Source: JAWLCG01 sp041687295 (lineage in GTDB: Bacteria > Planctomycetota > Phycisphaerae > SM23-33 > FEN-1343). Taken from it: 24,150 nt of DNA. Under the pieces are notes generated by a model that was not told where the DNA came from, made no database searches, and was given only the letters and a program-made list of their open reading frames with translations. The position numbers and the translations under genes were made by a program. Positions within the stretch are counted from its first letter, which is position 1; each line of letters begins with the position of its first letter. The stretch is from positions 1 to 24,150 of the forward strand of contig JAWLCG010000026.1 of assembly GCA_041687295.1 (NCBI GenBank). Reading direction: 5' to 3'. Below, one piece after another: positions 8,001 to 14,579 of the stretch.

Positions 8001-10491
8001 GAGCGGCGACACGGTGACCTTCAAGGGGGCCGTGGATGGCGACAAGGTCCTGACCGTGACGGGCCAGCTGGTGGCCGAGCAGGCCGTCGGTGGCGTCACG
8101 CCGCTGGCGGGTTTGACGAACACCGGCAACGCGGAGTTCCAGAAGGGCCTTGCGGTGGCCGGGCCTGTCCAGGTCACCGGGTCCCTCCATACGGCCGAAG
8201 CCGTAAACGTGACGGGCGTCCAGGCCTCACTGACGGCCGGCAGCGGCCAGTTTGACAAGGACGTCTCAGTTGCCGGCGACGTGACCACCACCGGCGACGC
8301 GACCTTTGACGGCCAGCTTGCGGCCGCGACGGTCAAGGTGGGCGGCACGGGTACATTCAAGGACGCCGTGAACGTCGGGAGTCTGGAGGTCACCCAGGCA
8401 GCGACGATCGACAAGACGCTGGTCGCCACCGGCCCGGTGAAGGTGACCGGCAGAGCCACCTTCAAGGACGCGGTGACGGCCGACAGCGTGGAGGTCGGTG
8501 GCGGCGTGGATTTCGGCACTGCCGATGTCGCCACCGAGCTGACCGTGACGACTACGGGCACGCAGCAGTACAGTGGAACGACCACGCTGGCCCGCGACAC
8601 GAAGCTGGACGGGACGACGGTAACGCTCAACGGCCCGGTCGGCGGCAGCCGGAAGCTGACGGTCGACGGCAACCTGGTCGCCAACGGCGTAATCGGCGGC
8701 GGGGCCCAGGTCCCGACCGAGCTGACGGTGACCAACGGCGGGGCGACCTTCAACGCCTCGGTCCAGGCCGGCAAAATCGACGTCAGCGGCCCGGCCCATC
8801 TCAACGGCCTGACCGTGACGACCACCGGCGAGCAGCTCTACCGCAGTGATGTCGCCTTGGGGAACACGACGACGCTGGCCGGCTCGAATGTGACCGTGCA
8901 GGGCGACCTGAACGGCCCTGGCGCCCTGGTGGCGAACACCCCGCTGCGGATCGAGGGGCAGGTCGGCACGGCCAATGCCAAGCTGGCCTCGATCACCACA
9001 GCCGACGACGCCACCTTCCTCAAGGACATGTGGGTTACCGGCGGCGTGAAGGTGGACGGGACCGGCACGTTCGAGCAGGCGGTGAACGCGGGCTCTCTGG
9101 CTGTGATGGGCCAGGCCAACCTCAACGGCGCGAACATCGATACCACCGGTGTGCAGAGCTACCGGGGCCCGGTCGTGCTGGGCGGCGACACCACCATGTC
9201 GGGCTCGGTTGTGCAGTTCTTCGCCCCGATCGATGGCGCCTCGGCGCTGACCATCGAGAGAACCGTCGTCGCCGCGTTCCACGACCGGATCGGCATGCAG
9301 GCCACACCGCTGACAAGTCTGAATGTGACAGCCGACCGGATCCGTTTCCGGGCGAGCGACACCCGCATCGAGGCGGGCAGTGTTCTGTTCGACACGGAGT
9401 GGGACCGGGCGACCCCGGGCCAGATTCCTCTGACGGCCACCATCAGCAGCCACGGCAGCCTGACGATCACGGCCAATACCTTCACGATGAGCCCGCACGA
9501 CAAGCTCAGCGCGACCGGGAGCATCGCGATCAACACCTCCGGCAAGGCCACGCTCGGCGATCTGTCGTCGCTGGCTGACATCCGCGTAACGGCCAGCCCC
9601 ATCGCCCTGCTGGGCCGTGCGGAGGGCAAGGTAGCCGGCGAGAACTCCGGGCCCAACAGCGGCGAGAGGGACAGGGGACTGGATTTTGTCGCCCAGGGCA
9701 CCATCACCTTCAACGGCCGCGTTGAGAATCCCCTGGTGGCCAAGTTTGCCACCCCCAACGGCGGTTACACCGTCGCCGGCGTGCCGGTGCAGGCCTTCAA
9801 TGGCCAGATGACGCTGGGGCAGAAGGATGACCTGCTCGACCTGCGGGCGCAGGGCCCTGTGCAGACGAACGTCGGTGAGCTGGTGGCCTCGGCGGGCAAG
9901 GTGACGGTGGCCGAGCTGGAGGCCCAGGGCGTCATCATCACCCCCGCCCTGCGGGACGTGCTGGCCAGCATGGGCATCTACGTCGCCGAGACGGACGAGG
10001 AGGAAATCGGCTCTCCCACGATAGATGACTTGGGCAATGGACTCAAGGGGCGGGGCATGTCGGTCCAGCGGTTCAGCCTGGAGCACATCGAGCGGATCGC
10101 GGACACCTTCGAGGTCGTCCTGCTGGGGCAGGAAGGCGACCGGCACCGGCGGATCGCGCAGGCCTTGAACGAGGCGATGGTCTCTTACCAAGCCGATCCG
10201 CGGTATCCCGATGGGCCTATCCCTGCAGCAAGTTTCCGGGAGTTCCTGCAGGGCCACCCGGGCGGTGCGGAGGTTGAGCAGTACGGTACGGAGGTGAATG
10301 AACTGCTGAGGCTGTACAAACTGTTGGGCATGTCCAGCGGCGAGTACAGGTCGGCCAGCTATGAGTTGGGCCGGTACATCTCTCTGCCACCCTACGCGCC
10401 CGCGGAGGTGATTGCGCTGGTCGAGGCCATGGGGCCACAGAAGTCTGCGGAGGTGATTGCGCTGGCCGAGGCCATGGGGCCGCGGGAGTAG
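5011..10491 (+). CDS. Giant TpsA exoprotein with filamentous-haemagglutinin N-terminal (TPS) domain
   Basis: Predicted secreted surface adhesin or filament of 1826 aa, exported by the adjacent TpsB. The ATG at 5011 has AGGGAG 7 nt upstream. A signal peptide is visible (hydrophobic FRILVCLYLIAG, cut near HLAWA|AP at residue 34). The TPS/haemagglutination domain covers about residues 35-290: NRVQG..., IEANGIVYIVNPAGI with NPAG at 118-121, then DRFTG. Residues about 290-490 are Gly/Ala-rich beta-helix sequence with GGTVRIAG-like repeats. Residues about 510-1450 consist of at least nine degenerate modules built on Y-x-G, TLxG, TVTF/TVTL, VDG, ALTV and GGATF elements. From about residue 1660 the character changes to a charged, helix-predicted C-terminal domain of about 165 residues, ending in a duplicated 15-residue unit. 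No autotransporter barrel, VENN motif or recognisable toxin domain is seen. It lies 67 bp before tssA on the same strand. The ligand is unknown. Confidence 0.88.
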   Translation: MNRTNKTIGGSGGGLFRILVCLYLIAGQVHLAWAAPEGAAFEPRGPQGTIAQEGLRTTITAPNGSVINYTRFNVAADEIVQFIQPSATSRVLNRVQGDTNPSYIAGRIEANGIVYIVNPAGIYFAHGALVDVGQLYAAAGKLSTLNFQLGRDRFTGVNAHVINDGVIDCRNPSKDPALRLEAHLIGRYVRNSGTILAPNGIVTLSAGDEVYLLETGGQVAARITRKQPSVEPFGGDPGLEAAGTIDAGAGQVRLGAGDMYALVLQGQVRGGQIEVVGGPNSRVNVTGTLNADAISAGGAVNGGTVRIAGAKVALTGATVQASGADGGAGGSVAIGGRYALPDDGGTVETTRVAVDSDSAITVKGDGAGRGGQVQIDAAEMVGFAGTIDARGQQGGQVALSAGGAGLAFAGLIDVSGPANRGTLELSVDDATVAAGSGPAFSQAEILDGSVASFDLGADALAAQLDSGNLALRGADSVAINSAIHAPAATGGLTVESTQVSLGANVNTGSQSQQYTGPATLTGPATLTGGTVTFADTLDGNHALTVDGQMVAQQAVGATAPLASLTAGSARLDQDVKLTGAFETTGNATLGGGLSTTGDVTVGGQARFGGAVSAATVDVTQETWISALPPAGVPSVATGGAQVYQGPVTLEQNATLQGPSVTFGDVVTGPHALVVQGALSAGKQVGSPVEGLASLSVTQQATFASPVYVDGQVEVNGLGTFNSDVNAGSVKVDGGVNFGQADAATALAVTTAGTQEYSGTITLVGDTDLAGSTVTLNGPVDGAKALTVAGGELVANDVIGGTTAPTALTAQRGATFGAAVKAGQVDVTGQVNINGASVDTGAGSQTYTADASLGQNILLGDDTTLTGGTVTLSGPVDGQKALSVQGGATFDGPVDVKSVEVTGTAHLNGDTVETADGQSYQAVVLDKDAILTGSQVTFNDTVTGGKKLTVTGELTIHKDITASGVDVTGTTHFKGGKVATTGEQIYDGPFQLEGPATLSGDTVTFKGAVDGDKVLTVTGQLVAEQAVGGVTPLAGLTNTGNAEFQKGLAVAGPVQVTGSLHTAEAVNVTGVQASLTAGSGQFDKDVSVAGDVTTTGDATFDGQLAAATVKVGGTGTFKDAVNVGSLEVTQAATIDKTLVATGPVKVTGRATFKDAVTADSVEVGGGVDFGTADVATELTVTTTGTQQYSGTTTLARDTKLDGTTVTLNGPVGGSRKLTVDGNLVANGVIGGGAQVPTELTVTNGGATFNASVQAGKIDVSGPAHLNGLTVTTTGEQLYRSDVALGNTTTLAGSNVTVQGDLNGPGALVANTPLRIEGQVGTANAKLASITTADDATFLKDMWVTGGVKVDGTGTFEQAVNAGSLAVMGQANLNGANIDTTGVQSYRGPVVLGGDTTMSGSVVQFFAPIDGASALTIERTVVAAFHDRIGMQATPLTSLNVTADRIRFRASDTRIEAGSVLFDTEWDRATPGQIPLTATISSHGSLTITANTFTMSPHDKLSATGSIAINTSGKATLGDLSSLADIRVTASPIALLGRAEGKVAGENSGPNSGERDRGLDFVAQGTITFNGRVENPLVAKFATPNGGYTVAGVPVQAFNGQMTLGQKDDLLDLRAQGPVQTNVGELVASAGKVTVAELEAQGVIITPALRDVLASMGIYVAETDEEEIGSPTIDDLGNGLKGRGMSVQRFSLEHIERIADTFEVVLLGQEGDRHRRIAQALNEAMVSYQADPRYPDGPIPAASFREFLQGHPGGAEVEQYGTEVNELLRLYKLLGMSSGEYRSASYELGRYISLPPYAPAEVIALVEAMGPQKSAEVIALAEAMGPRE
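7087..7525 (+). repeat. Long duplicated block in tpsA, copy 1
   Basis: The encoded stretch starting SLSVTQQATF and ending near NINGASVDTG aligns with copy 2 at a constant offset of 1293 bp (431 codons) at every point checked. Shared landmarks include VTQ, AGSVKVDGGVNFG, VTTAGTQEYSG, TVTLNGPVDG and GATFGAAVKAGQVDVTG. Confidence 0.7.
8380..8818 (+). repeat. Long duplicated block in tpsA, copy 2
   Basis: Counterpart of the block at 7087: SLEVTQAATI, SVEVGGGVDFG, VTTTGTQQYSG, TVTLNGPVGG and GATFNASVQAGKIDVSG. The constant spacing indicates duplication of a multi-coil segment followed by divergence, rather than independent convergence of single motifs. Confidence 0.7.
10402..10491 (+). repeat. 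45-bp tandem duplication at the 3' end of tpsA
   Basis: Copies at 10402-10446 and 10447-10491 differ at six of 45 positions by hand alignment. Each encodes AEVIAL(V/A)EAMGP plus a short tail. The second copy ends with the TAG stop, and the matching codon in the first copy is TCT. Confidence 0.85.
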
Positions 10492-10558
10492 GAGAGACAC
10501 GGGGTCGGCCCGGATCGACGGGTCGGGCGGCAATTCCTGTTCGTATGGCGGGTGGTGC

Positions 10559-11686
10559 ATGAGTCAGTCGCTGGACGTCGAGAGCCTGCTGGGGGCGATG
10601 AGCCCCCAGGCCCCCTGCGGGGAGGACCCGAGCTACGAGCCGGCCTTCCTGGAGCTGGAACGTCGGGTCATGCCGGCCCAGCTGTCGATGGTGGCCAGCG
10701 AGGACCAGGCCGAGGCGACCGACTGGTCGGCCATCCGCAAGGGTTGCCTGCAGCTGTTCGAGCAGGGCAAGCACCTGCGGGTGGCGGTGTTCCTGGCCCT
10801 GGCCGAGTTGCACCAGCGGGGCCTGCCGGGCCTGCGCGACGGGCTGGGGCTGCTGGCGGGCCTGCTGGAACGCCACTGGGAGGCGGTGCACCCCCAGCTG
10901 GACGCTGCGGATGGCAATGATCCGATCGAGCGGTTTAACATCCTGTCGGCCCTGGTGCCGCGGGATGAGGGGTATGGCGACGCGCTGGGCTTCTGCCAGG
11001 CCCTGCGCGAGGCGCCGCTGTGCCGCTCGACGCTGCCGGGGCTGGCCGTGCCGGTGAGTCTGGCTGACATCCGCCGCACGCGCGAGCCGCAGCCCGTGCC
11101 CGCCGAGGACGATGAGGACGCCGACGCGCGTCGGCCCCGGCCCGCGCAGGCGCTGACGGGGCCGCAGATCGAGACGATCTTTCAGCAGGTCCCGCCCGAG
11201 CAGCTCGGCGAAACGCTGGACGCTGTCGAGCAGGCCCAGGCCGCGGTCGAGGCGGTCGAGCAGGCCTGGCGCCACCGTGTGCCGTCGGGGCCGCCGCTGA
11301 GTCTGGCCCCGCTGAGTCGCGTGCTGTCCGAGGTGGTCGGGGCCCTCGGCCCCTACGTCGCCAGCCCGGACGCCTCGACGCCGGTCGAGGCCGACCCTCT
11401 CGAGGCCGTAGCCACCGTGGCCGTGGCGACTCGCCCGCCGGCGCGGGGCGTGGTGGTATCGGAATCGATCCAATCGCGGGATGAAGTGATCTTGACGCTT
11501 CAGAAGATATGCGATTACTATAAAGTGCATGAGCCGGCAAGTCCGGTGCCCCTTCTGTTGCGCAGGGCGCAGCGTCTGGTGAAGTTGGATTTCCTGGGGA
11601 TCGTGCGCGACCTTCTACCTGGCGCTGTCGATGACGCCATAGCGTTGGCTGGAGTCAACGGATCCTCTGATGAGTCAATGGAGTAG
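10559..11686 (+). CDS. tssA: T6SS assembly protein TssA (ImpA family)
   Basis: TssA primes and coordinates T6SS baseplate and tail polymerisation in the cytoplasm. From ATG 10559 the protein is 375 aa, typical of the shorter TssA class. The ImpA N-terminal domain spans about residues 5-120: SPQAPCGEDPSYEPAFLELE, then DWSAIRKGCLQLFEQGKHLRVAVFLALAELHQRGLPGL and HWEAVHPQLDAADGNDPIERFN. A charged linker follows, then a C-terminal segment with ICDYYKVHEPASPVPLLLRRAQRL, the conserved region that forms rings in family members. The ribosome site is weak (GGCGGG, no clear AGGAG). It is the first T6SS gene, 67 bp after tpsA with no evident terminator, and 41 bp before tssB. The last 240 bp are less GC-rich than the rest of the gene. 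Confidence 0.93.
   Translation: MSQSLDVESLLGAMSPQAPCGEDPSYEPAFLELERRVMPAQLSMVASEDQAEATDWSAIRKGCLQLFEQGKHLRVAVFLALAELHQRGLPGLRDGLGLLAGLLERHWEAVHPQLDAADGNDPIERFNILSALVPRDEGYGDALGFCQALREAPLCRSTLPGLAVPVSLADIRRTREPQPVPAEDDEDADARRPRPAQALTGPQIETIFQQVPPEQLGETLDAVEQAQAAVEAVEQAWRHRVPSGPPLSLAPLSRVLSEVVGALGPYVASPDASTPVEADPLEAVATVAVATRPPARGVVVSESIQSRDEVILTLQKICDYYKVHEPASPVPLLLRRAQRLVKLDFLGIVRDLLPGAVDDAIALAGVNGSSDESME
11492..11521 (+). promoter_or_regulatory. Possible internal promoter in the 3' part of tssA
   Basis: TTGACG (11492-11497), an 18-bp spacer, then TACTAT (11516-11521), overlapping TATAAA. It lies about 205 bp upstream of tssB in a locally AT-richer part of tssA. The AT content partly reflects the conserved protein motif ICDYYK, so chance is a real alternative. 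Confidence 0.25.
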
Positions 11687-11727
11687 ATCGCGCCCAGGGG
11701 GCGCTTGCGCCCCGGAAAGGAGCCGTG

Positions 11728-12261
11728 ATGGCCAAGAGTAGCAGCAGCCAGAAATTCATCGCCCGCAATCGGGCGCCCCGCGTGCAGATCGAATACGATA
11801 CGGAGCTCTACGGCTCCGACGTCAAGCGCAGCCTGCCCTTCGTGGTCGGCGTGATGGGCGACCTGTCGGGCAAGCCGGCCGATCCGCTCAAACCGGTCGC
11901 GGAGCGGTCGTTCCTGGAGTTCAACGCGGACAACTTCAACGACCGGATGGCCTCGCTTCGGCCTCGCGTGGCGTTCCAGGTGCCCAACACCCTCACGGGC
12001 GAGGGCAACATGAGCGTCGACATCACCTTCGAGAGTATGGAGGACTTCTCCCCGGCGGCCGTCGCCCGCAAGGTCGAGCCGCTGCGCAAGCTGCTCGAGG
12101 CCCGCACCGAGCTGTCGAACCTGCTGTCGTACATGGACGGCAAGAGCGACGCCGAGCAGACCGTGGCTCGGCTGCTGGCGGACCCGACGCTGCTGAGTGC
12201 CCTGGCCGCGGCGCCCAAGCCGGAGTCGTCCACTGAGATGAAGGGAGAGTCCGATGGCTGA
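11728..12261 (+). CDS. tssB: T6SS contractile sheath small subunit TssB (VipA)
   Basis: Pairs with TssC to polymerise the cytoplasmic contractile sheath. It is 177 aa, the usual length. ATG 11728 has a strong AAAGGAG 5 nt upstream; the GTG immediately before it is a poorer start. Recognisable segments are RAPRVQIEYDTELYGSDVKRSLPFVVGVMGDLSG (residues about 15-48, given here in part), FNDRMASLRPRVAFQVPNTL, and the helix-rich LRKLLEARTELSNLLSYMDG followed by AEQTVARLLADP. The N-terminal helix KFIARNRAPRVQ is the region bound by TagJ/HsiE in systems that carry it, and tagJ is present here. It overlaps tssC by 8 bp, consistent with translational coupling of the two sheath subunits. Confidence 0.95.
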   Translation: MAKSSSSQKFIARNRAPRVQIEYDTELYGSDVKRSLPFVVGVMGDLSGKPADPLKPVAERSFLEFNADNFNDRMASLRPRVAFQVPNTLTGEGNMSVDITFESMEDFSPAAVARKVEPLRKLLEARTELSNLLSYMDGKSDAEQTVARLLADPTLLSALAAAPKPESSTEMKGESDG

Positions 12262-13750
12262 TCCGCAATCCCAGGCCCAGGCGCCCCAGGCGCAGACGAC
12301 GACGGCCGAGGTCGACGACCTTCGCGGCCTGCTGGAGAAGAGCTTCAAGCCCAAGACCGACCGTGCCCGCGAGGCCATCCAGAACGCGGTACAGACCCTC
12401 GCCGCCCAGGCCCTGGCCCAGACGGCCCTGGTCAGCGACGACGCCACCCGCACCATCCGCGACATGATCGCGCAGATCGACGTGAAGCTCGCCGAGCAGG
12501 TCAACCAGGTCCTCCACCACGAGGACTTCCGCCAGCTCGAGGGCACGTGGCGCGGCCTGCACCACTTCGTCAGCAACACCGAGACGGACGAGACGCTCAA
12601 GATCCGCGTGATGAACATCTCCAAGAAGGATGTCCAGCGCGAGCTGCGCAAGTACAAGGGCGTGGCGTGGGACCAGAGCCCGCTGTTCAAGAAGATCTAC
12701 GAGCAGGAGCTCGGCACCGCCGGCGGGGAGCCCTACGGCTGCCTGATCGGCGACTACGCGTTCAACCACACCGCGCCGGACGTGGACATGCTGAGCGGCA
12801 TCGCCCAGATCGCGGCGGCCGCCCACGCCCCCTTCATCGCGGCGGGCGACCCGTCGCTGATGAACATGGACTGCTGGACGCAGTTGGGCAACCCCAGCGA
12901 CCTGACGAGCCTCTTCCAGACCGCCGAGTACGCCCCCTGGCGGGCCCTGCGGGAGTCGGAGGACTCGCGGTACATCGGCCTGGCGATGCCGCGGTTCCTG
13001 GCCCGGCTGCCCTACAGCGTCGAGAAGAACCCCGTCGAGGAGTTCGCCTTCGAGGAGGACACCGGCGGCGGCGCCCACGACCACTTCGTCTGGTCGAACG
13101 CGGCCTTCGCCATGGCACGCAACATCGCGCAGGCGTTCAAGCTTTACGGCTGGTGCGCCCGGATCCGCGGGGCCGAGAGCGGCGGCCTGGTCGACGGCCT
13201 GCCGTGCCACACCTTCCCGACCGACGACGGCGGCGTGGACATGACCTGCCCGACGGAGATCGCCATCACAGACCGCCGCGAGGCCGAGCTGGCCAAGAAC
13301 GGCCTGATGCCGCTGCTGCACTACAAGAACACGACGCACGCGGTATTCATGGGCGCCCAGTCGCTGCACAAGCCGGCCGAGTACTTCGACCCGGATGCGA
13401 CGGCCAGCGACGAGATGGGCTCGCGCCTGCCGTACCTGTTCGCGATGTGCCGCTTCGCGCACTACCTCAAGTCGATCGTGCGCGACCGGGTGGGCGGCTT
13501 CACCAGCCGCCAGGCGATGCAGAACTGGTTGGAGCAGTGGATTCTCAACTACGTCGAGCCGGACCCGGAGCACGCCAGCGAGGAGCGGCTGGCGCGCAAG
13601 CCGCTGGCCGAGGCCCAGGTGGAGGTCGAGGAGGTCGAGGGCAAGCCGGGCTACTACTCGGCCGTCTTCCGCCTCAAGCCGCACTTCCAGCTGGAAGGGC
13701 TGAAGGTGTCGTTGCGGCTGGTGTCGAAGCTCAAGGAGAACGCCGGCTGA
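12254..13750 (+). CDS. tssC: T6SS contractile sheath large subunit TssC (VipB/EvpB)
   Basis: Large sheath subunit, 498 aa, normal for EvpB/VipB proteins. AAGGGAGAG lies just before its ATG. Typical stretches are LEGTWRGLHHFVSNTETDE (about residues 96-114), LKIRVMNISKKDVQRELRKYKG, GCLIGDYAFNHTAPDVDML, the APFIAAGDPSLM segment, YIGLAMPRFLARLPY, and the C-terminal FRLKPHFQLEGLKVSLRLVSKL that forms the end of the sheath core. The N-terminal DLRGLLEKSF region precedes the core and is where ClpV contacts TssC in some systems. A hairpin follows 6 nt after the stop, and a 261-bp gap separates it from hcp. Confidence 0.96.
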   Translation: MADPQSQAQAPQAQTTTAEVDDLRGLLEKSFKPKTDRAREAIQNAVQTLAAQALAQTALVSDDATRTIRDMIAQIDVKLAEQVNQVLHHEDFRQLEGTWRGLHHFVSNTETDETLKIRVMNISKKDVQRELRKYKGVAWDQSPLFKKIYEQELGTAGGEPYGCLIGDYAFNHTAPDVDMLSGIAQIAAAAHAPFIAAGDPSLMNMDCWTQLGNPSDLTSLFQTAEYAPWRALRESEDSRYIGLAMPRFLARLPYSVEKNPVEEFAFEEDTGGGAHDHFVWSNAAFAMARNIAQAFKLYGWCARIRGAESGGLVDGLPCHTFPTDDGGVDMTCPTEIAITDRREAELAKNGLMPLLHYKNTTHAVFMGAQSLHKPAEYFDPDATASDEMGSRLPYLFAMCRFAHYLKSIVRDRVGGFTSRQAMQNWLEQWILNYVEPDPEHASEERLARKPLAEAQVEVEEVEGKPGYYSAVFRLKPHFQLEGLKVSLRLVSKLKENAG

Positions 13751-13756
13751 CGATGG

Positions 13757-13775
13757 GCCCGCTGGAGCTGCGGGC
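13757..13775 (+). other. Hairpin just after tssC
   Basis: GCCCGC (13757-13762), a 7-nt loop, then GCGGGC (13770-13775): a perfect 6-bp GC stem beginning 6 nt after the tssC stop. It lacks a T-tract, so it is more likely a 3'-end stabiliser or weak attenuator than a full intrinsic terminator. Confidence 0.35.
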
Positions 13776-14011
13776 TGGGATGGGAGGAGCAGGAGATCGC
13801 GTGCAGGAGAAGGGCCCACCGGCCCCGCGCCGGAGGGTCGCGGGGGGCTTCTTACCTTGCGGGTATTCGTATCGGATCGGCCCAAGGGGCAATGGCGAAT
13901 CGGGGTTGGCCGGGGCAGGGCACGGACTGGTGCCGCCTGTGAAGGAACCCGCCCAGGCCCGGAGACTGCGCGTCGGCACCGGCGCGCCTAGAGAAAAGGG
14001 AGAGCCTCACC
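13776..14011 (+). other. Untranslated gap between tssC and hcp
   Basis: No separate gene is credible here. One plus-strand frame is open through it, but only as an extension of an out-of-frame shadow of tssC. It ends with AAAAGGGAGAG before the hcp ATG, a strong ribosome site. A separate hcp promoter is likely on biological grounds, but I found no convincing -35/-10 pair. Confidence 0.5.
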
Positions 14012-14497
14012 ATGGCGGAAGCGGACTTCTTTCTCAAGATCGACACGATTGACGGCGAGTCGACTGACAGCAAGCACAAGGGCGAGATCGACGTAATCAA
14101 CTGGAGTTGGGGCGAGGACCAGAGCGGCACGATGGCCTTCGGCGGCGGCGGCGGCGCGGGCAAGGTCACCATGGACAAGTTCCGCTTCGTGATGCGCGTC
14201 TGCAAGGCCTCGCCCAAGCTGATGAGCGCCTGCGCGACCGGACAGCACATCAAGTCGGCCGTGCTGACCTGCCGCAAGGCCGGCGGCGAGCAGCAGGAGT
14301 ACTTCAAGGTCAAGATGTCCGACGTGCTGGTCGCCAGCTACCGCATCAGCGGGTCCGACGGCGATGGGGTGCCCCTGGACGAAGTCGCCCTGGACTTCAG
14401 CAAGATCGAGCTGGAGTACAAGGCCCAGAAGCCCGACGGCAGCCTCGATGCGGCCGTCACCGGCGGCTACAACGTCAAGGAACGGCAGAAGGTGTAG
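14012..14497 (+). CDS. hcp: T6SS tube protein Hcp (TssD)
   Basis: Forms hexameric rings that stack into the inner tube expelled by the sheath; it is also a chaperone and carrier for small effectors. It is 161 aa, the standard length. Typical segments are FFLKIDTIDGESTDSKHKGEID, VINWSWGEDQSG at about residues 29-40, a Gly-rich loop (AFGGGGGAGKV), FRFVMRVCKASPKLMSACATGQHIKSAVLTCRKAG (given in part), EYFKVKMSDVLVASY, and LDFSKIELEYKAQKPDGS near the end. The ribosome site is strong. It is flanked by hairpins on both sides, in keeping with the far higher amounts of Hcp needed relative to baseplate proteins. Confidence 0.97.
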   Translation: MAEADFFLKIDTIDGESTDSKHKGEIDVINWSWGEDQSGTMAFGGGGGAGKVTMDKFRFVMRVCKASPKLMSACATGQHIKSAVLTCRKAGGEQQEYFKVKMSDVLVASYRISGSDGDGVPLDEVALDFSKIELEYKAQKPDGSLDAAVTGGYNVKERQKV

Positions 14498-14500
14498 AAC

Positions 14501-14553
14501 GGCAGCGGGCGCCGGCGCGTCATCCCGCGGGGTGGCGCGCCGGCACCGCTGCC
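14501..14553 (+). terminator. Large GC-rich hairpin after hcp (partial terminator or mRNA stabiliser)
   Basis: The left arm at 14501-14519 pairs with the right arm at 14536-14553: an 8-bp GGCAGCGG/CCGCTGCC outer stem, a small bulge, then a 9-bp GCCGGCGCG/CGCGCCGGC inner stem. The loop of 16 nt holds a further CCCGCGGG self-complement. It begins 3 nt after the hcp stop. Only TT follows, so readthrough into tagJ is expected. Confidence 0.6.
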
Positions 14554-14579
14554 TTGGCGGCTAACCTGGGGCTCTGCGC

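Larger units (their letters stand above)
6540..9350 (+). repeat. Nine-module degenerate repeat array inside tpsA
   Basis: Modules begin near positions 6539, 6929, 7268, 7538, 7757, 7955, 8560, 8830 and 9151. Each opens with a Tyr-containing start (QQYTG, QVYQG, QEYSG, QTYTA, QSYQA, QIYDG, QQYSG, QLYRS, QSYRG). Next come TLxG and TVTF/TVTL strands, a DG turn and ALTV/KLTV, often followed by VGG and an ATF or AEF strand. Spacing varies from about 200 to 600 bp, because a second unit (VxVTGxATFxxxVxAGSVxV) is inserted a variable number of times. The pattern suits stacked coils of a right-handed beta-helix. Confidence 0.75.

Noticed and set aside
9990..10558. A contact-dependent inhibition (CdiA/CdiI) toxin-immunity module at the end of tpsA
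   Set aside because: No VENN motif and no recognisable toxin domain, and the 67 bp before tssA is too short for an immunity gene.
8266..10560. A very long open frame antisense to the 3' half of tpsA, and similar long antisense frames under clpV (18318-21533), tssF and vgrG
   Set aside because: Their composition (strings of Ala, Gly, Arg, Val, His with no domains) is what GC-biased third positions on the coding strand produce in the opposite strand. The sense genes match known families along their full length.
13906..13923. A sigma54-like GG-N10-GC element (TTGG at 13906-13909, GGCA at 13919-13922) upstream of hcp
   Set aside because: Only the core dinucleotides fit and neither the TGGCAC nor the TTGCA box is well matched. 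Such matches are common by chance in GC-rich DNA.
12547..14052. An alternative 501-codon plus-strand frame running through tssC and the tssC-hcp gap
   Set aside because: It is an out-of-frame shadow of tssC rich in Arg, Pro, Gly and Ala that happens to stay open through the gap; no domain and no start signal.
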